Assembly (NCBI GenBank): GCA_018433975.1
Contig: JAHDQE010000064.1
Location: forward strand, 1-64,000
DNA length: 64,000 nucleotides
Source: Ornatilinea sp.
GTDB lineage: Bacteria; Chloroflexota; Anaerolineae; Anaerolineales; Anaerolineaceae
Reading direction: 5' to 3'
The notes below the pieces were generated by a model. The model made no database searches. It had not been told where the DNA came from and worked only from the letters and a program-made list of their open reading frames with translations. The number at the start of each line of letters is the position of its first letter. Positions within the stretch are counted from its first letter, which is position 1. Of the stretch, positions 7,977 to 17,094 are shown in pieces. The position numbers were made by a program, and so were the translations under genes.

Positions 7977-9386
7977 ATGATGACACCAGAAAAAGCTGAT
8001 CTTATCCTTAAAAATACGACAATCGTTACGCAAAACAGCCGGCGAGAAATTCTCAATAATGGCGCATTGGCTGTCGTCGGAGGGAGAATCGCTGCGCTAG
8101 GTCCAACACAAGAGATTTTGAAAGGTTATTCCGCAGAAGAAGTTCTGGATTTGACCGATCAGATCGTTTTCCCGGGTTTGATCAATAATCACAACCATCT
8201 TTTCCAGGTTTCTACAAAAGGTCTGGGAGAGGATATGCCGGTTCAGGATTGGGTGGAAGTCGTAACGGCTCCCACGGCAATCCATATTCAACCGGAAGAA
8301 ATGTATACCTTTTGTCTTGCAGGTTGTCTGGAAGCCATTCACTGCGGCGTGACCACGATCGTGGATATGAGCTACCGTGCACAGCGCTACGAGATGCATG
8401 AGAATAATATCCGTGCCATGCTGGATAGCGGGCTGCGAGGGCGTTATACCACCATCATTTCAGATTTTGGAGTGGAGTTTGGGGTTTTGCCCGAATTAAT
8501 TTCTCCAATTGACTGGTTTATTGAACAATATATGCGGCTGCATACTCAATATCCTGCAACAGACCGGATGGCAGTTTGGCTGGCGATTGGCGCACCGTGG
8601 ACGATTACCGATGAGGGTTTAAAAGAGACGATTGCCTACGCCAACAGCACTCGGACGCCGATTACCATGCATATTAATGAAAACGGTGTGGACAACCAGA
8701 TCAGTATGGACCGGCATGGAATGAACATGGTTCCTTATCTGGAAACGGTGGGCTTTCTGCGCCCGGATTTACTGGCGATTCACAATGTGGTTACCGACCC
8801 AGCGGATATTGATCTTTATGCGAAATATGATGTGAAGTTATCTTACAATCCGGTCAGCAATATGTACCTTGGTTCGGGGATTCCGCCAATGATCGATATG
8901 TACAAGGCCGGGTTGAAAATTGGAATTGGCACGGATGGCGCAGGCAGCAATAACTCATTGGACATGATGGAGAGCATGAAAGTTGCAGCCCTGCTGCAAA
9001 AAGTAGCTGCACGGGATGCTTCTGTCGTGGATGCACAAACCATTCTCGATTGGGCAACCTGTGACGCGGCGCGTTCGATCTGGTTAGAAGAAGAAATCGG
9101 CTCGCTGGAAGTTGGAAAACGGGCAGATCTGTTCGCGGTGGCGTTGAATTCTTCCAAGGTTGTTCCGGTACATGATCCGGTTGCTTCGTTGATTTATTCT
9201 TGTGGAGAGCAAAATGTTGTGCTGACCATTGCGGATGGAAAAATCTTAATGAAAGACGGGATTATTCAACATCTGGATGAAAAAGCTATTCTGGAACAAT
9301 GCCAGATCAGTGCAACTTTACTTTCAGATCGCTGCGGTTCGAACTCAAAAGTTACTCGCCGTTGGCGGCCAGGGAGGTTGAAATAA
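7977..9386 (+). CDS. Amidohydrolase, Atz/Trz superfamily
   Basis: 469-aa amidohydrolase with NHNHLFQ (His72, His74), an MHINENG strand, an IHNVVTD strand and GTDGAGSNNS carrying the metal Asp. HNH rather than HTH in the first motif is known from AtzB-type members. The sequence is clearly related to, but distinct from, the amidohydrolase at 5858; WVEVVTAPTAIHI replaces the usual substrate-loop sequence. Two ATG codons stand in tandem at the start; the first was used. The C-terminus ends in an Arg-rich tail. The stop TAA shares its last base with the ATG of the SDR at 9386 (TAATG), so the two are translationally coupled. Confidence 0.83.
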   Translation: MMTPEKADLILKNTTIVTQNSRREILNNGALAVVGGRIAALGPTQEILKGYSAEEVLDLTDQIVFPGLINNHNHLFQVSTKGLGEDMPVQDWVEVVTAPTAIHIQPEEMYTFCLAGCLEAIHCGVTTIVDMSYRAQRYEMHENNIRAMLDSGLRGRYTTIISDFGVEFGVLPELISPIDWFIEQYMRLHTQYPATDRMAVWLAIGAPWTITDEGLKETIAYANSTRTPITMHINENGVDNQISMDRHGMNMVPYLETVGFLRPDLLAIHNVVTDPADIDLYAKYDVKLSYNPVSNMYLGSGIPPMIDMYKAGLKIGIGTDGAGSNNSLDMMESMKVAALLQKVAARDASVVDAQTILDWATCDAARSIWLEEEIGSLEVGKRADLFAVALNSSKVVPVHDPVASLIYSCGEQNVVLTIADGKILMKDGIIQHLDEKAILEQCQISATLLSDRCGSNSKVTRRWRPGRLK

Positions 9387-10159
9387 TGAAGCGTTTTGAG
9401 AAAAAAGTAGTTGGGGTGACCGGTGCTGCCCGGGGAATTGGACAGGCAATGGCTCGCCGTTTTGCTGAAGAAGGCGCCGGGGTGGTGGTGATGGACATTG
9501 CCCATACTGAAGAAACCGTTGCTAAATGTGAAGAAGTGGGTGCTAAAGTGCTGCCGCTTCGAGCGGATGTGCGCCAGCAGGATTCGATTTATCAGGCGGT
9601 TGAAGAAATCATTCATGTCTTTGGACGGATCGATGTCTGGGTCAATAATGCCGGTGTGTTTGATAATACGGCCACTGTAGATTTGAGTGAGGAACTCTGG
9701 GACCGCATATCGGATATCAATTACAAATCCATGTATCTATGTGCTAAAGCGGTTATTCCCCACATGGTGCTGCATGGTTGGGGAAGATTTATCAACATGT
9801 CTTCCATGGCCGGTAAAATGGCTTATCCCAAAGAGATTGCATATTGTTCAACCAAGTCGGCCGTTTTGGGTCTGACAAGGGCGCTGGCGATAGAACTTGC
9901 CCCACACGGTATCACTGCAAACGCAATTTGTCCGGGACCCATTGCAACCGATATGCTCAAGAATACACACCAAACACTGGCAGATGAGTTTGGCGTTACG
10001 CTGGAAGATTGGGATGCCAAGGTGCTTGAAACCATTCCGGTAGGGCGTTTTGGGAAACCTGAAGATATTGCTGCTCTGGCTGCTTTTCTGGCTTCAGAAG
10101 AAGCCGGGTTTATCAATGGACAGGCGATTAATATTGATGGTGGGATGGTCTTTTACTAG
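9386..10159 (+). CDS. Short-chain dehydrogenase/reductase (classical)
   Basis: 257-aa NAD(P)-dependent SDR with TGAARGIGQ, NNAGVF, MSSMAG and the active-site Tyr-x3-Lys in YCSTK; it ends in the common INIDGG tail. A longer frame opens at 9299 inside the previous gene, but ATG at 9386 has GGGAGG upstream and gives the normal SDR N-terminus, MKRFEKKVVGVTG. Unlike the SDR at 5102 its triad is intact. It closes the amidohydrolase cluster; a 250-nt gap follows before the importer genes. The substrate, presumably a secondary alcohol or ketone produced downstream of ring opening, is unknown. Confidence 0.88.
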   Translation: MKRFEKKVVGVTGAARGIGQAMARRFAEEGAGVVVMDIAHTEETVAKCEEVGAKVLPLRADVRQQDSIYQAVEEIIHVFGRIDVWVNNAGVFDNTATVDLSEELWDRISDINYKSMYLCAKAVIPHMVLHGWGRFINMSSMAGKMAYPKEIAYCSTKSAVLGLTRALAIELAPHGITANAICPGPIATDMLKNTHQTLADEFGVTLEDWDAKVLETIPVGRFGKPEDIAALAAFLASEEAGFINGQAINIDGGMVFY

Positions 10160-10410
10160 GACAAGTTAAAGTTTTGGGTTCTCCGTGTGTTTTTTCCTGC
10201 GCACGATAACTATTGTGGGTGACTCTGTTCATTCACGGCCGCAGAGCAATTGTGAATGCTCAAAAAATGAGGAAAGGCTGTAGGATTGGGAATTTATCCC
10301 GGTATAGAAAGGAGGTCGCTGGAGAGAAAAGACAATTAATGTGATTCTCAAAGTCAGTTCTATTTTACGAGAAGTTCACCATATCTAATCTTTCATGTAA
10401 GGGAGAAGAA
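10160..10410. other. Spacer before the nucleoside-type importer operon
   Basis: 250 nt without a gene. It contains short complementary stretches (GAGC..GCTC near 10250 and CTCTG..CAGAG near 10223-10246) and an AAAGGAGGT about 100 nt before the next ATG that has no start codon at a useful distance. A structured leader is possible, but no purine or other riboswitch consensus was recognised and no clean promoter was found. Confidence 0.4.
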
Positions 10411-11535
10411 ATGAAAAACAAGAGTATTGTAGTTTTAATGACGCTGCTAGTTGCTTTCTCTATTTTGATGGCATCTTGTGCTGCGCCAACACCAGAAGTG
10501 GTTACCGTTCAGGAAACCGTTGTGGTTGAGAAAGAAGTTGTCGAAACCGTTGTGGTTGAAAAAGAGGTCATGGTTGAGCCCGAAGGTGAATTTGATTACG
10601 TTGCGGCACTGAAAGGCAAGAAATTGGCTTCAATTCTCTCCGGCCCCGTTAACGACGGTGGTTGGAATACTAACGCATATCTCGGATTGATTAACGCCCG
10701 GGACAAATTCCAAATGGATATTGCTTATACCGAAAGCGTTAAAGTGGAAGATGCCGAGCAGATCCTGCGGGATTATGCGGAAGCCGGTTACGACATTGTG
10801 ATGGCGCATGGCTATGAGTATGCGGATCAGATTGCTGCAGTTGCCCGAGAATATCCGGATGTGAAATTCATCCAGACCAATGGCGCTGAAGGCGGTATTG
10901 ACAATCTTTACACCGTTACATTGTCTGCTGGTGAGGGTGGCTACTTCATGGGACGCCTGGCTTGCGAACTTACAAAAACAAAGAAAATTCAATGGATTAT
11001 CGCCGAGCAATTCCCGATTATGGACCACCATGTCCTGATGGCGAAACAGGCCTGTGAAGATCTTGGCATGACCGATATCGAATGGAGCGAGTCTTATGTC
11101 GGTTCCTGGGGTGATCCCGCCAAGGTGAAAGAACTCACCAAAGCCGCCCTTGAACAGGGTGCTGATATTCTCATAACCGTTGCCGATGCCGGCGACCCGG
11201 GTGCAATTGAAGCTATCCAGGAAGAGTATGATAAAGGCAACACCGATATTTATTATATTTCCTGGTCTAAGGATCGCAACAATCTGGCTCCTGAGTTTGC
11301 AATCGGTGGTTGGGAAGAAATGGTAGACCAAGAGGTCGAATACGTCCTGAAACAGATTGCAGAAGGCAACCCCGGTGGACACTTCTCCATTGGTTTGTTG
11401 GAAGGTGCAAACCGAATCAACCCGTTCTATGGTTTGGTTCCCGCCGAAGTTGAGCAAGATATTGTTGATCTCGAACGGCAGTACCTGGAAGATCCCACCA
11501 GCATTCCGAATCTGGTTGTCCGCACAGACCTTTAG
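10411..11535 (+). CDS. BMP/PnrA-family substrate-binding lipoprotein of a nucleoside-type ABC importer
   Basis: Extracytoplasmic solute-binding lipoprotein of 374 aa. The signal peptide ends in a lipobox (LMASC, lipidated Cys23), followed by a repetitive Val/Glu/Lys linker at residues about 30-55, a style typical of Chloroflexota. The mature domain begins KLASILSGPVNDGGWN, the BMP (PnrA/Med) signature, and contains AHGYEYADQI and SAGEGGYFMG. Family members bind purine nucleosides or other small N-heterocycles. The strong GGGAGAAG site precedes ATG. ATPase and two permeases follow after a hairpin, forming a complete importer. Nucleoside or purine is the likely cargo given nearby amidohydrolases, but the ligand is not proved. 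Confidence 0.9.
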   Translation: MKNKSIVVLMTLLVAFSILMASCAAPTPEVVTVQETVVVEKEVVETVVVEKEVMVEPEGEFDYVAALKGKKLASILSGPVNDGGWNTNAYLGLINARDKFQMDIAYTESVKVEDAEQILRDYAEAGYDIVMAHGYEYADQIAAVAREYPDVKFIQTNGAEGGIDNLYTVTLSAGEGGYFMGRLACELTKTKKIQWIIAEQFPIMDHHVLMAKQACEDLGMTDIEWSESYVGSWGDPAKVKELTKAALEQGADILITVADAGDPGAIEAIQEEYDKGNTDIYYISWSKDRNNLAPEFAIGGWEEMVDQEVEYVLKQIAEGNPGGHFSIGLLEGANRINPFYGLVPAEVEQDIVDLERQYLEDPTSIPNLVVRTDL

Positions 11536-11600
11536 GATTTGCGCTTGTATTTGATCCGCCCCCAGAGCAAGGATCACTGATTGAACTGAGGTGGCGTAAC

Positions 11601-11636
11601 GGGGGTTTTCTGGCACATCGTTGTCAGAAAACCCCC
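11601..11636 (+). terminator. Hairpin between binding protein and ATPase genes
   Basis: Perfect 12-bp inverted repeat GGGGGTTTTCTG / CAGAAAACCCCC (11601-11612 and 11625-11636) with a 12-nt loop and no following T-run. It lies between the highly needed binding-protein gene and the lower-demand transporter genes. It is more likely an mRNA-stabilising or attenuating hairpin than a full stop. Confidence 0.6.
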
Positions 11637-11771
11637 AGTATCAAGCTCTGATCGCTCCTACACCATTTTGTAGTTGGAAGGCTTTTTCGGTGAGCAGATC
11701 AGGGAGTTGGTACCTGCTAGTGACCTGTTAAGTATAAATAGAGTCAGGAATTTACTGTAAAGGCATAAGCT

Positions 11772-13325
11772 ATGACTGAACTCCTTCGCCTGGAAAATAT
11801 ACGAAAAACATTCCCCGGTGTGGTGGCGAATGACAATGTTGATTTAGTCATCGAGAAAGGTGAAATTCACGCATTGTTAGGTGAAAACGGTGCGGGTAAA
11901 TCAACATTAATGAATTGTGTTTATGGGGTTTACCGACCGGACAGTGGCAAGATTATCTGGAAAGGTAAGGAAGTTACGATCCTCCAAGCCAAGGACGCGA
12001 TAAACCTGGGAATCGGAATGGTCCACCAGCATTTTATGCTGGTTCCACCTTTGAGTGTGGCAGAAAATGTTGTTTTAGGGTTGCCTTCTCCGAAAGAACC
12101 TTTGTTGGATCTGGCCAGTGTAGAGGAAGCAATCCGCAAGAGTGGTGAGAAATATCACTTGCGAGTAGACCCGAAAGCTAAAATATGGCAGCTTCCGGTA
12201 GGTGTACAGCAGCGTGTTGAAATTCTAAAAGCCTTGTATCGAGAAGCGGAGCTTCTGATCCTGGATGAGCCCACTGCGGTGCTGACACCGGGTGAGGTAG
12301 AAGATCTTTTTAAAATTCTTAAAGCACTGGTTGAAGATGGTTTGTCTATTATCTTCATCACTCACAAATTGGAAGAGGTAATGGCAGCCTGCGACCGCGT
12401 AACCGTTTTGCGCGATGGCGAGGTTGTTGACACGGTGGATATTGCGGATACCAATCAGAGCGAACTGGCGAAAATGATGGTTGGCCGGGAAGTATTCCTC
12501 AAAATGGATAAGCCGGTACTTGAACCCGGTGAGGTGGTGCTCTCGGTTGAGGCCCTTTCGGCAAAAGACGATCGCGATCTGCCCGCAGTCAAGGAAGTTT
12601 CTTTTGAGGTAAGACGGAATGAAATTCTGGGTATTGCGGGTGTGGATGGCAATGGACAAACGGAGTTAGGTCAGGCTATCACGGGACTGCGGCCGACGAC
12701 CGGGGGAAAGTTCCTTGTCCTTGGAAAAGAGGCAACTCATTGTGAGCCTCGAGACATCATTAAAATGAATGTTTCCTATATTCCTCCCGATCGACAGCAT
12801 ACCGGATTACTGATGGATTTCTCCATTACTGAAAATTTGATCGGGAAAAAATATTGCGATGAACCATATTCCAAAAGAGGTGTTTTTCAGAAGAAAACCA
12901 TCAATGATTTTGTCGATCAGTCCATTGATGATTTTGATGTGAGAACGCCGGGCCCCGAGATTGCGGTTAAATTGTTGTCCGGTGGAAATCAGCAAAAAGT
13001 CATTCTGGCCCGTGAAGTCAGCGGTAAACCGGATCTGTTGGTCGCTGCGCAACCAGCCCGAGGGTTGGATATTGGTGCGACAGAATATGTTCATAAACAA
13101 ATGGTGGAAGCCCGGAATAATGGTGCGGCCATTTTGTTAATCTCCACAGAACTTGAAGAAATTTTATCACTTTCTGATCGTATTGCAGTGATGTATGAAG
13201 GGGAGATCATGGGTATCGTTCCCGGTAAAGATGCGGATATCCACCAGATTGGTCAAATGATGGCTGGTGTATTGCGATTGGATAAAAAGATCGAAACTGA
13301 ACAGAAGGAGGTTGACAAGGTCTGA
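11772..13325 (+). CDS. ABC importer ATPase with two nucleotide-binding domains (nucleoside/sugar type)
   Basis: 517-aa cytoplasmic ATPase of the RbsA/NupA class. Domain 1 has Walker A GENGAGKS (residues 38-45), a signature-like LPVGVQQRVEI and Walker B LLILDEPTAVL. Domain 2 has the degenerate GVDGNGQTEL, a good signature LSGGNQQKVIL and the divergent QPARGLD typical of this class. Thus one canonical and one degenerate site are expected, as is normal in the family. An AAAGG site precedes ATG, and the stop overlaps the permease start by one base (TGATG). It powers the BMP-type importer together with genes 13325 and 14583. Confidence 0.93.
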   Translation: MTELLRLENIRKTFPGVVANDNVDLVIEKGEIHALLGENGAGKSTLMNCVYGVYRPDSGKIIWKGKEVTILQAKDAINLGIGMVHQHFMLVPPLSVAENVVLGLPSPKEPLLDLASVEEAIRKSGEKYHLRVDPKAKIWQLPVGVQQRVEILKALYREAELLILDEPTAVLTPGEVEDLFKILKALVEDGLSIIFITHKLEEVMAACDRVTVLRDGEVVDTVDIADTNQSELAKMMVGREVFLKMDKPVLEPGEVVLSVEALSAKDDRDLPAVKEVSFEVRRNEILGIAGVDGNGQTELGQAITGLRPTTGGKFLVLGKEATHCEPRDIIKMNVSYIPPDRQHTGLLMDFSITENLIGKKYCDEPYSKRGVFQKKTINDFVDQSIDDFDVRTPGPEIAVKLLSGGNQQKVILAREVSGKPDLLVAAQPARGLDIGATEYVHKQMVEARNNGAAILLISTELEEILSLSDRIAVMYEGEIMGIVPGKDADIHQIGQMMAGVLRLDKKIETEQKEVDKV

Positions 13326-14590
13326 TGATTAATAAAACAAAGAACCAGGCCGGATTCTCAACCCGTATCCTGGAACAATCCCTTCCTATACTTGTCCCTG
13401 CAGTAGCGATTGTGCTTGCTTTTATGGTAAGCGGTCTTTTGATACTTGTATGGGGAAGTAATCCGTATGAGGCATATAAATCCTTGTTTTCAGGTGCGTT
13501 TGGTTCCCCAAATGCATGGGCGGCTACACTGATACGTCTTTCTCCGCTGGTTTTTACAGGTCTGGCAATCACTTATGGTTACCGGTCAGGATTCTTTAAT
13601 ATTGGCGCAGAAGGTCAATTATATATGGGCGCGCTGGCAGCGACCTGGGTAGGGACTACCTTTGTGGATCTTCCCGGTATTGTCCTTATCCCGTTGATGA
13701 TGTTAGGGGCTGCGTTAATAGGTTCGGCGATGGCACTCTTACCAGGTATCCTGAAAGCCTGGAAAGGATTTAATGAGGTGCTTACCACTTTGCTGATGAA
13801 TTATATTTTGCTTCAGTATTTTGAGTGGGCAATCCGCATTGATCATCCCACCAAAGGCGTAGACCAGGCCTGGACTTGGATCAATTGGCTGGGAGTGAAG
13901 GATCCCACTCAGCCATTTCCAAAATCCGCGTTTATCGCAGAACAGGGTTTTCTCCCTTCAATTGGAACTTTGTTAAACAGTAAATTATTTGTGAATTTAT
14001 TTGGTGGTGCCAGCTGGTATCAGAACATGCTTGAGATATCGGCGTTCAATCGGATCACCTTAGCCCCAATATTAGCCATATTGTTCGCGGTCTTGATTTA
14101 TTTTATCCTTTTTAAGACTACCACAGGGTATCAGGCGCGGGCAGTAGGTGTGAACCCGGACGCGGCGCGATATATGGGCGTGGATATTAAAAAGACGATC
14201 CTGACAACCGCGGTGATCAGTGGTGCCCTGGCAGGTATGGGCGGTGCAATTGAAATTTTGGGTACGCAGCACCGGGTTATTGAGAGTTTTCTGGTCGACG
14301 CCGGTTTTACCGGTATTCCGGTGGCATTGATCGGTAATTTGCACCCCCTGGGTGTTTTATTGAGTGCACTGTTTTTTGGTGCGCTTCGGGCCGGTGCCAA
14401 CCGGATGCAAATTATTGCCCAGGTTCCCATTGCCGTTATAAATGTGATCCAATCACTGACGATTTTATTCTCGGTTGCTGGTGCAACAATTGATTTGCAA
14501 TCCCGAATAAAAAAATCACGGATGGGAAGGTCTAAGGGAAAATCAACACAGGATCCACAAATTCAGATTGAAGAGGTGCCGAATGCTTGA
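13325..14590 (+). CDS. ABC importer permease, nucleoside type (subunit 1)
   Basis: 421-aa polytopic membrane protein of the BPD_transp_2 family, about ten predicted membrane segments from residue 20 onward. It carries GYRSGFFNIGAEGQLYMGAL, the signature of YufP/NupP-type nucleoside permeases, and ALAGMGGAIEILG. There is a Lys/Arg-rich C-terminal tail. The start overlaps the ATPase stop by one base and its end overlaps the next permease by 8 nt, so the three transporter genes are tightly coupled. It forms the channel with the smaller permease that follows. Confidence 0.92.
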   Translation: MINKTKNQAGFSTRILEQSLPILVPAVAIVLAFMVSGLLILVWGSNPYEAYKSLFSGAFGSPNAWAATLIRLSPLVFTGLAITYGYRSGFFNIGAEGQLYMGALAATWVGTTFVDLPGIVLIPLMMLGAALIGSAMALLPGILKAWKGFNEVLTTLLMNYILLQYFEWAIRIDHPTKGVDQAWTWINWLGVKDPTQPFPKSAFIAEQGFLPSIGTLLNSKLFVNLFGGASWYQNMLEISAFNRITLAPILAILFAVLIYFILFKTTTGYQARAVGVNPDAARYMGVDIKKTILTTAVISGALAGMGGAIEILGTQHRVIESFLVDAGFTGIPVALIGNLHPLGVLLSALFFGALRAGANRMQIIAQVPIAVINVIQSLTILFSVAGATIDLQSRIKKSRMGRSKGKSTQDPQIQIEEVPNA

Positions 14591-15542
14591 GAATCTATTA
14601 CGAATTTTTGGGTCAATAGAATTTTATGAAGCCATTATTCGTATGACCACTCCGCTTCTCCTGGCGGCAATTGGTGGTCTGGTTGCGGAAAAAGCGGGCC
14701 TGGTAACTTTCAGTATGGAAGGAATGATGCTGATGGGAACCGTTGGCGGGGTGATCGGAAGTGGATTGACCGATAATCCATGGATGGGTGTGCTCCTGGC
14801 AATGGTCTTTGGAATACTAACGGCGGTGGTTTATGCTGTAATGGCCGTATCCGTTGGCGCTCATCAAATTGTGACCTGTGTTGCACTTAATATGGGCGCG
14901 GCTGGGCTGTCCGCGGTTTTGTTTGCGTTAGTATTTGCAGGTGGTGCCGGCGGTGTGATTGAAGAAGTAATCAAAGTGCCGGGGTTGTCGCTGTGGAAAA
15001 TTCCGCTGCTGGGAGATATTCCGGTGATTGGCCCGATTTTATTTAACCATTACCCACTGGTTTATCTGTCCTTTATAATGGTTCCGGTGATCTGGTTTTT
15101 GCTGTACCGGACAACCTGGGGATTGAAAATCCGTGCAGTGGGGGAACATCCTCACGCGGCAGATACCGTTGGAATCAATGTGATCAAAGTTCGTTACGCA
15201 TCCCTGATTATTACCGGTGCACTGGCTGGCCTGGCGGGCGCTTTCCTTTCCATTGGTGCGTTGAATAACTGGCAGGAAAATATGACCAGCGGACGCGGGT
15301 TCATTGCCTATACAGCAATTGTCTTTGGGAAGTGGGAACCGCTTGGCGTTTTCCTGGGAACGCTCTTGTTTGGTCTGGCAGATGCGTTGCAACTTCGCAT
15401 GCAAACAATGAACATTGATATCCCTTACCAGTTTATGGTTGCATTCCCCTACGCAGTAACCCTGGTTGTCCTGGTACTGTTTGTTGGCAAGGCGAGCTGG
15501 CCGGCAGCTTCCGGAGCACCTTTTAAACGAGAAGGTAAGTGA
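14583..15542 (+). CDS. ABC importer permease, nucleoside type (subunit 2)
   Basis: 319-aa BPD_transp_2 permease, the YufQ/NupQ-like partner. It includes TPLLLAAIGGLVAEKAGLVT near the N-terminus and GLAGAFLSIGALNNW in the second half. A frame five codons longer opens at 14568, but ATG at 14583 has GAAGAGGTG upstream and gives a better start. It completes the importer; a strong terminator follows at 15567-15606, marking the operon end. Confidence 0.92.
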   Translation: MLENLLRIFGSIEFYEAIIRMTTPLLLAAIGGLVAEKAGLVTFSMEGMMLMGTVGGVIGSGLTDNPWMGVLLAMVFGILTAVVYAVMAVSVGAHQIVTCVALNMGAAGLSAVLFALVFAGGAGGVIEEVIKVPGLSLWKIPLLGDIPVIGPILFNHYPLVYLSFIMVPVIWFLLYRTTWGLKIRAVGEHPHAADTVGINVIKVRYASLIITGALAGLAGAFLSIGALNNWQENMTSGRGFIAYTAIVFGKWEPLGVFLGTLLFGLADALQLRMQTMNIDIPYQFMVAFPYAVTLVVLVLFVGKASWPAASGAPFKREGK

Positions 15543-15566
15543 CTTCTTTACAAGAAATGGTTTCGA

Positions 15567-15606
15567 ATTGTTTGCCGGAAATTTTACCGGCAAACAATCT
15601 TTTCTA
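15567..15606 (+). terminator. Rho-independent terminator after the importer operon
   Basis: Perfect 12-bp stem ATTGTTTGCCGG / CCGGCAAACAAT (15567-15578, 15587-15598), 8-nt loop, followed by CTTTTCT. It lies 25 nt after the permease stop. Confidence 0.8.
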
Positions 15607-15631
15607 GTATGTTTTTTAGAGGCGCAGTATC

Positions 15632-16789
15632 ATGACAGGACAAAGCTATGATTTCATCGTAGTGGGCGGCGGACTGGCGGGTGCTGCGATTTCTTACTAC
15701 CTTACTTTGCAGAAGCAAAGTGTTCTACTCCTGGAAGCCCGCACTTTGTGCAGCGGCTCTTCAGGGGCATGCGCAGGACGGGCACAGATTTTTGAAAGCG
15801 AATCGGAATCCTATCTGGATCTGGTCCTGGCGGGATTTTCAAAGCTTGAGAGTCTGGGCCCTGAGTTGGGTTGCGACCTGGAATGGGAGACTCCCGGACA
15901 TTTATCCCTGATTCGGGATGCAGAAAACTGGGAAACCTGTTCGCAGAAGGTTTCATGGCTGAAGCGGCGGAATGTTCCGGCGGAACTTTTGAGCCAGGAC
16001 CAGCTCCGGAAAGAAGTGCCTATTCTCAAAGCGGAAAGTTTTCTCGGAGCCGCTTTTGCACACGAAGGGCATTTGAGCCCTTTTCATTTGTGTATGGGGT
16101 ATCTCAATGCGGCCCGGCGACAGGGGGCCAAAATCAGGATTGATTCGCCGGTAACAGGTTTTCAGAGAACATCAGGGCGGGTCACAGGTGTCTGCACTCC
16201 GGAGAATACTTATTCCGGTGCGCAGGTGATTGTAGCAGGGGGAGCCTGGACGCGGGAACTGCTTGCTATGACCGGGTTTGAACTACCGGTTTGCTTTACC
16301 CATGCTGAAGCGATGATCACCGAAAAATTACCCCCGATTCTCTCACATCATATTGGGATGACCGGCTTTTACGACGTGGTTCACGGCGGAAATCAGTCCG
16401 TGACGCTGGGCCTTGGACAGCATCTCAATGGGACGGTGCTGATCTCGAACGCGATACAAAATTCAACCGAAATTGATCAGAACAGCACATTCTGGGGAAT
16501 GCCGGCGCTAGCGAGAGCTTTGAAGCAATATTTCCCGATTTTTGAAGGTGTTCGGATTATGCGGACCTGGGCTGCCCCCAGTCCGTTTTTGCCGGACTAT
16601 GCCCCTGCAATTGGATGGGTGCCGGGTATTGACAACCTGTTTGTCGCCGCGGGTTTCCATTTGGCCGTGCCCACCATCCCCTTATTTTGCGAAGATATTG
16701 CCAAATCGGTTGGCATTGGAAGATTAGTTGAAAGGTTAATTCCTTTTTCTCCACAGCGTTTTGGGGTAGGAATTCAGGAGGAGGCTTGA
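15632..16789 (+). CDS. FAD-dependent amine oxidoreductase, HcnC / opine-dehydrogenase beta-like
   Basis: 385-aa DAO-family flavoprotein: VVGGGLAGAAISYYL binds FAD; SGSSGACAGRAQ and VAGGAWTREL are typical of sarcosine/proline/glycine oxidases. With the next two genes it forms the three-part arrangement known from hydrogen cyanide synthase (HcnABC), opine oxidase and dye-linked proline dehydrogenase, where this subunit oxidises the C-N bond of an amino acid or N-alkyl amino acid. ATG follows AGAGG; the stop overlaps the next start (TGATG). Synteny suggests opine or N-alkyl amino acid oxidation; cyanide formation is possible but not indicated by context. Confidence 0.85.
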   Translation: MTGQSYDFIVVGGGLAGAAISYYLTLQKQSVLLLEARTLCSGSSGACAGRAQIFESESESYLDLVLAGFSKLESLGPELGCDLEWETPGHLSLIRDAENWETCSQKVSWLKRRNVPAELLSQDQLRKEVPILKAESFLGAAFAHEGHLSPFHLCMGYLNAARRQGAKIRIDSPVTGFQRTSGRVTGVCTPENTYSGAQVIVAGGAWTRELLAMTGFELPVCFTHAEAMITEKLPPILSHHIGMTGFYDVVHGGNQSVTLGLGQHLNGTVLISNAIQNSTEIDQNSTFWGMPALARALKQYFPIFEGVRIMRTWAAPSPFLPDYAPAIGWVPGIDNLFVAAGFHLAVPTIPLFCEDIAKSVGIGRLVERLIPFSPQRFGVGIQEEA

Positions 16790-17094
16790 TGAGGATTGTA
16801 AAAGCAGACCGGGCACTGCCGGAGGTGAAACGGGGCGCCCCGGTAAAGATTTGGGTGGACGGGAAACAAGCCGAGGCCTTTCTTGGTGAAACGGTGGCAA
16901 CTGCGTTGATGGCGATGGGGATCCGTCAATTCCGGAAGACACGACATAAAGGCCAACCACGAGGGGTATTTTGTGGAATGGGAATTTGTTATGAGTGTCT
17001 GGTAACCATTGATGGGGTGGAAAATGTCCGTGCCTGCCAGACAACCGTGCAGGATGGCATGGAAATTTTGACCGGTGAGGGGACGATCGAATGA
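16789..17094 (+). CDS. Small [2Fe-2S] subunit, HcnA / opine-dehydrogenase gamma-like
   Basis: 101-aa ferredoxin-like protein equal to the N-terminal domain of sarcosine oxidase alpha. Cluster ligands Cys62, Cys67, Cys70 and Cys83 (C-x4-C-x2-C-x12-C, around CGMGICYEC) fit a plant-type [2Fe-2S] site. The start is ATG at 16789, one base inside the previous stop and preceded by AGGAGGAGG; a TTG three bases upstream is less likely. Its stop overlaps the next ATG by four bases (ATGA). It should carry electrons between the two flavoprotein subunits. Confidence 0.88.
   Translation: MRIVKADRALPEVKRGAPVKIWVDGKQAEAFLGETVATALMAMGIRQFRKTRHKGQPRGVFCGMGICYECLVTIDGVENVRACQTTVQDGMEILTGEGTIE

Noticed and set aside
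10160..10410. Possible riboswitch in the leader of the nucleoside-type importer
   Set aside because: Short complementary stretches exist, but no known purine, 2'-deoxyguanosine or guanidine aptamer core was recognised.
10630..11616. 328-codon minus-strand frame opposite the BMP lipoprotein
   Set aside because: Mirror reading of a well-supported gene; low-complexity hydrophobic product without family signs.
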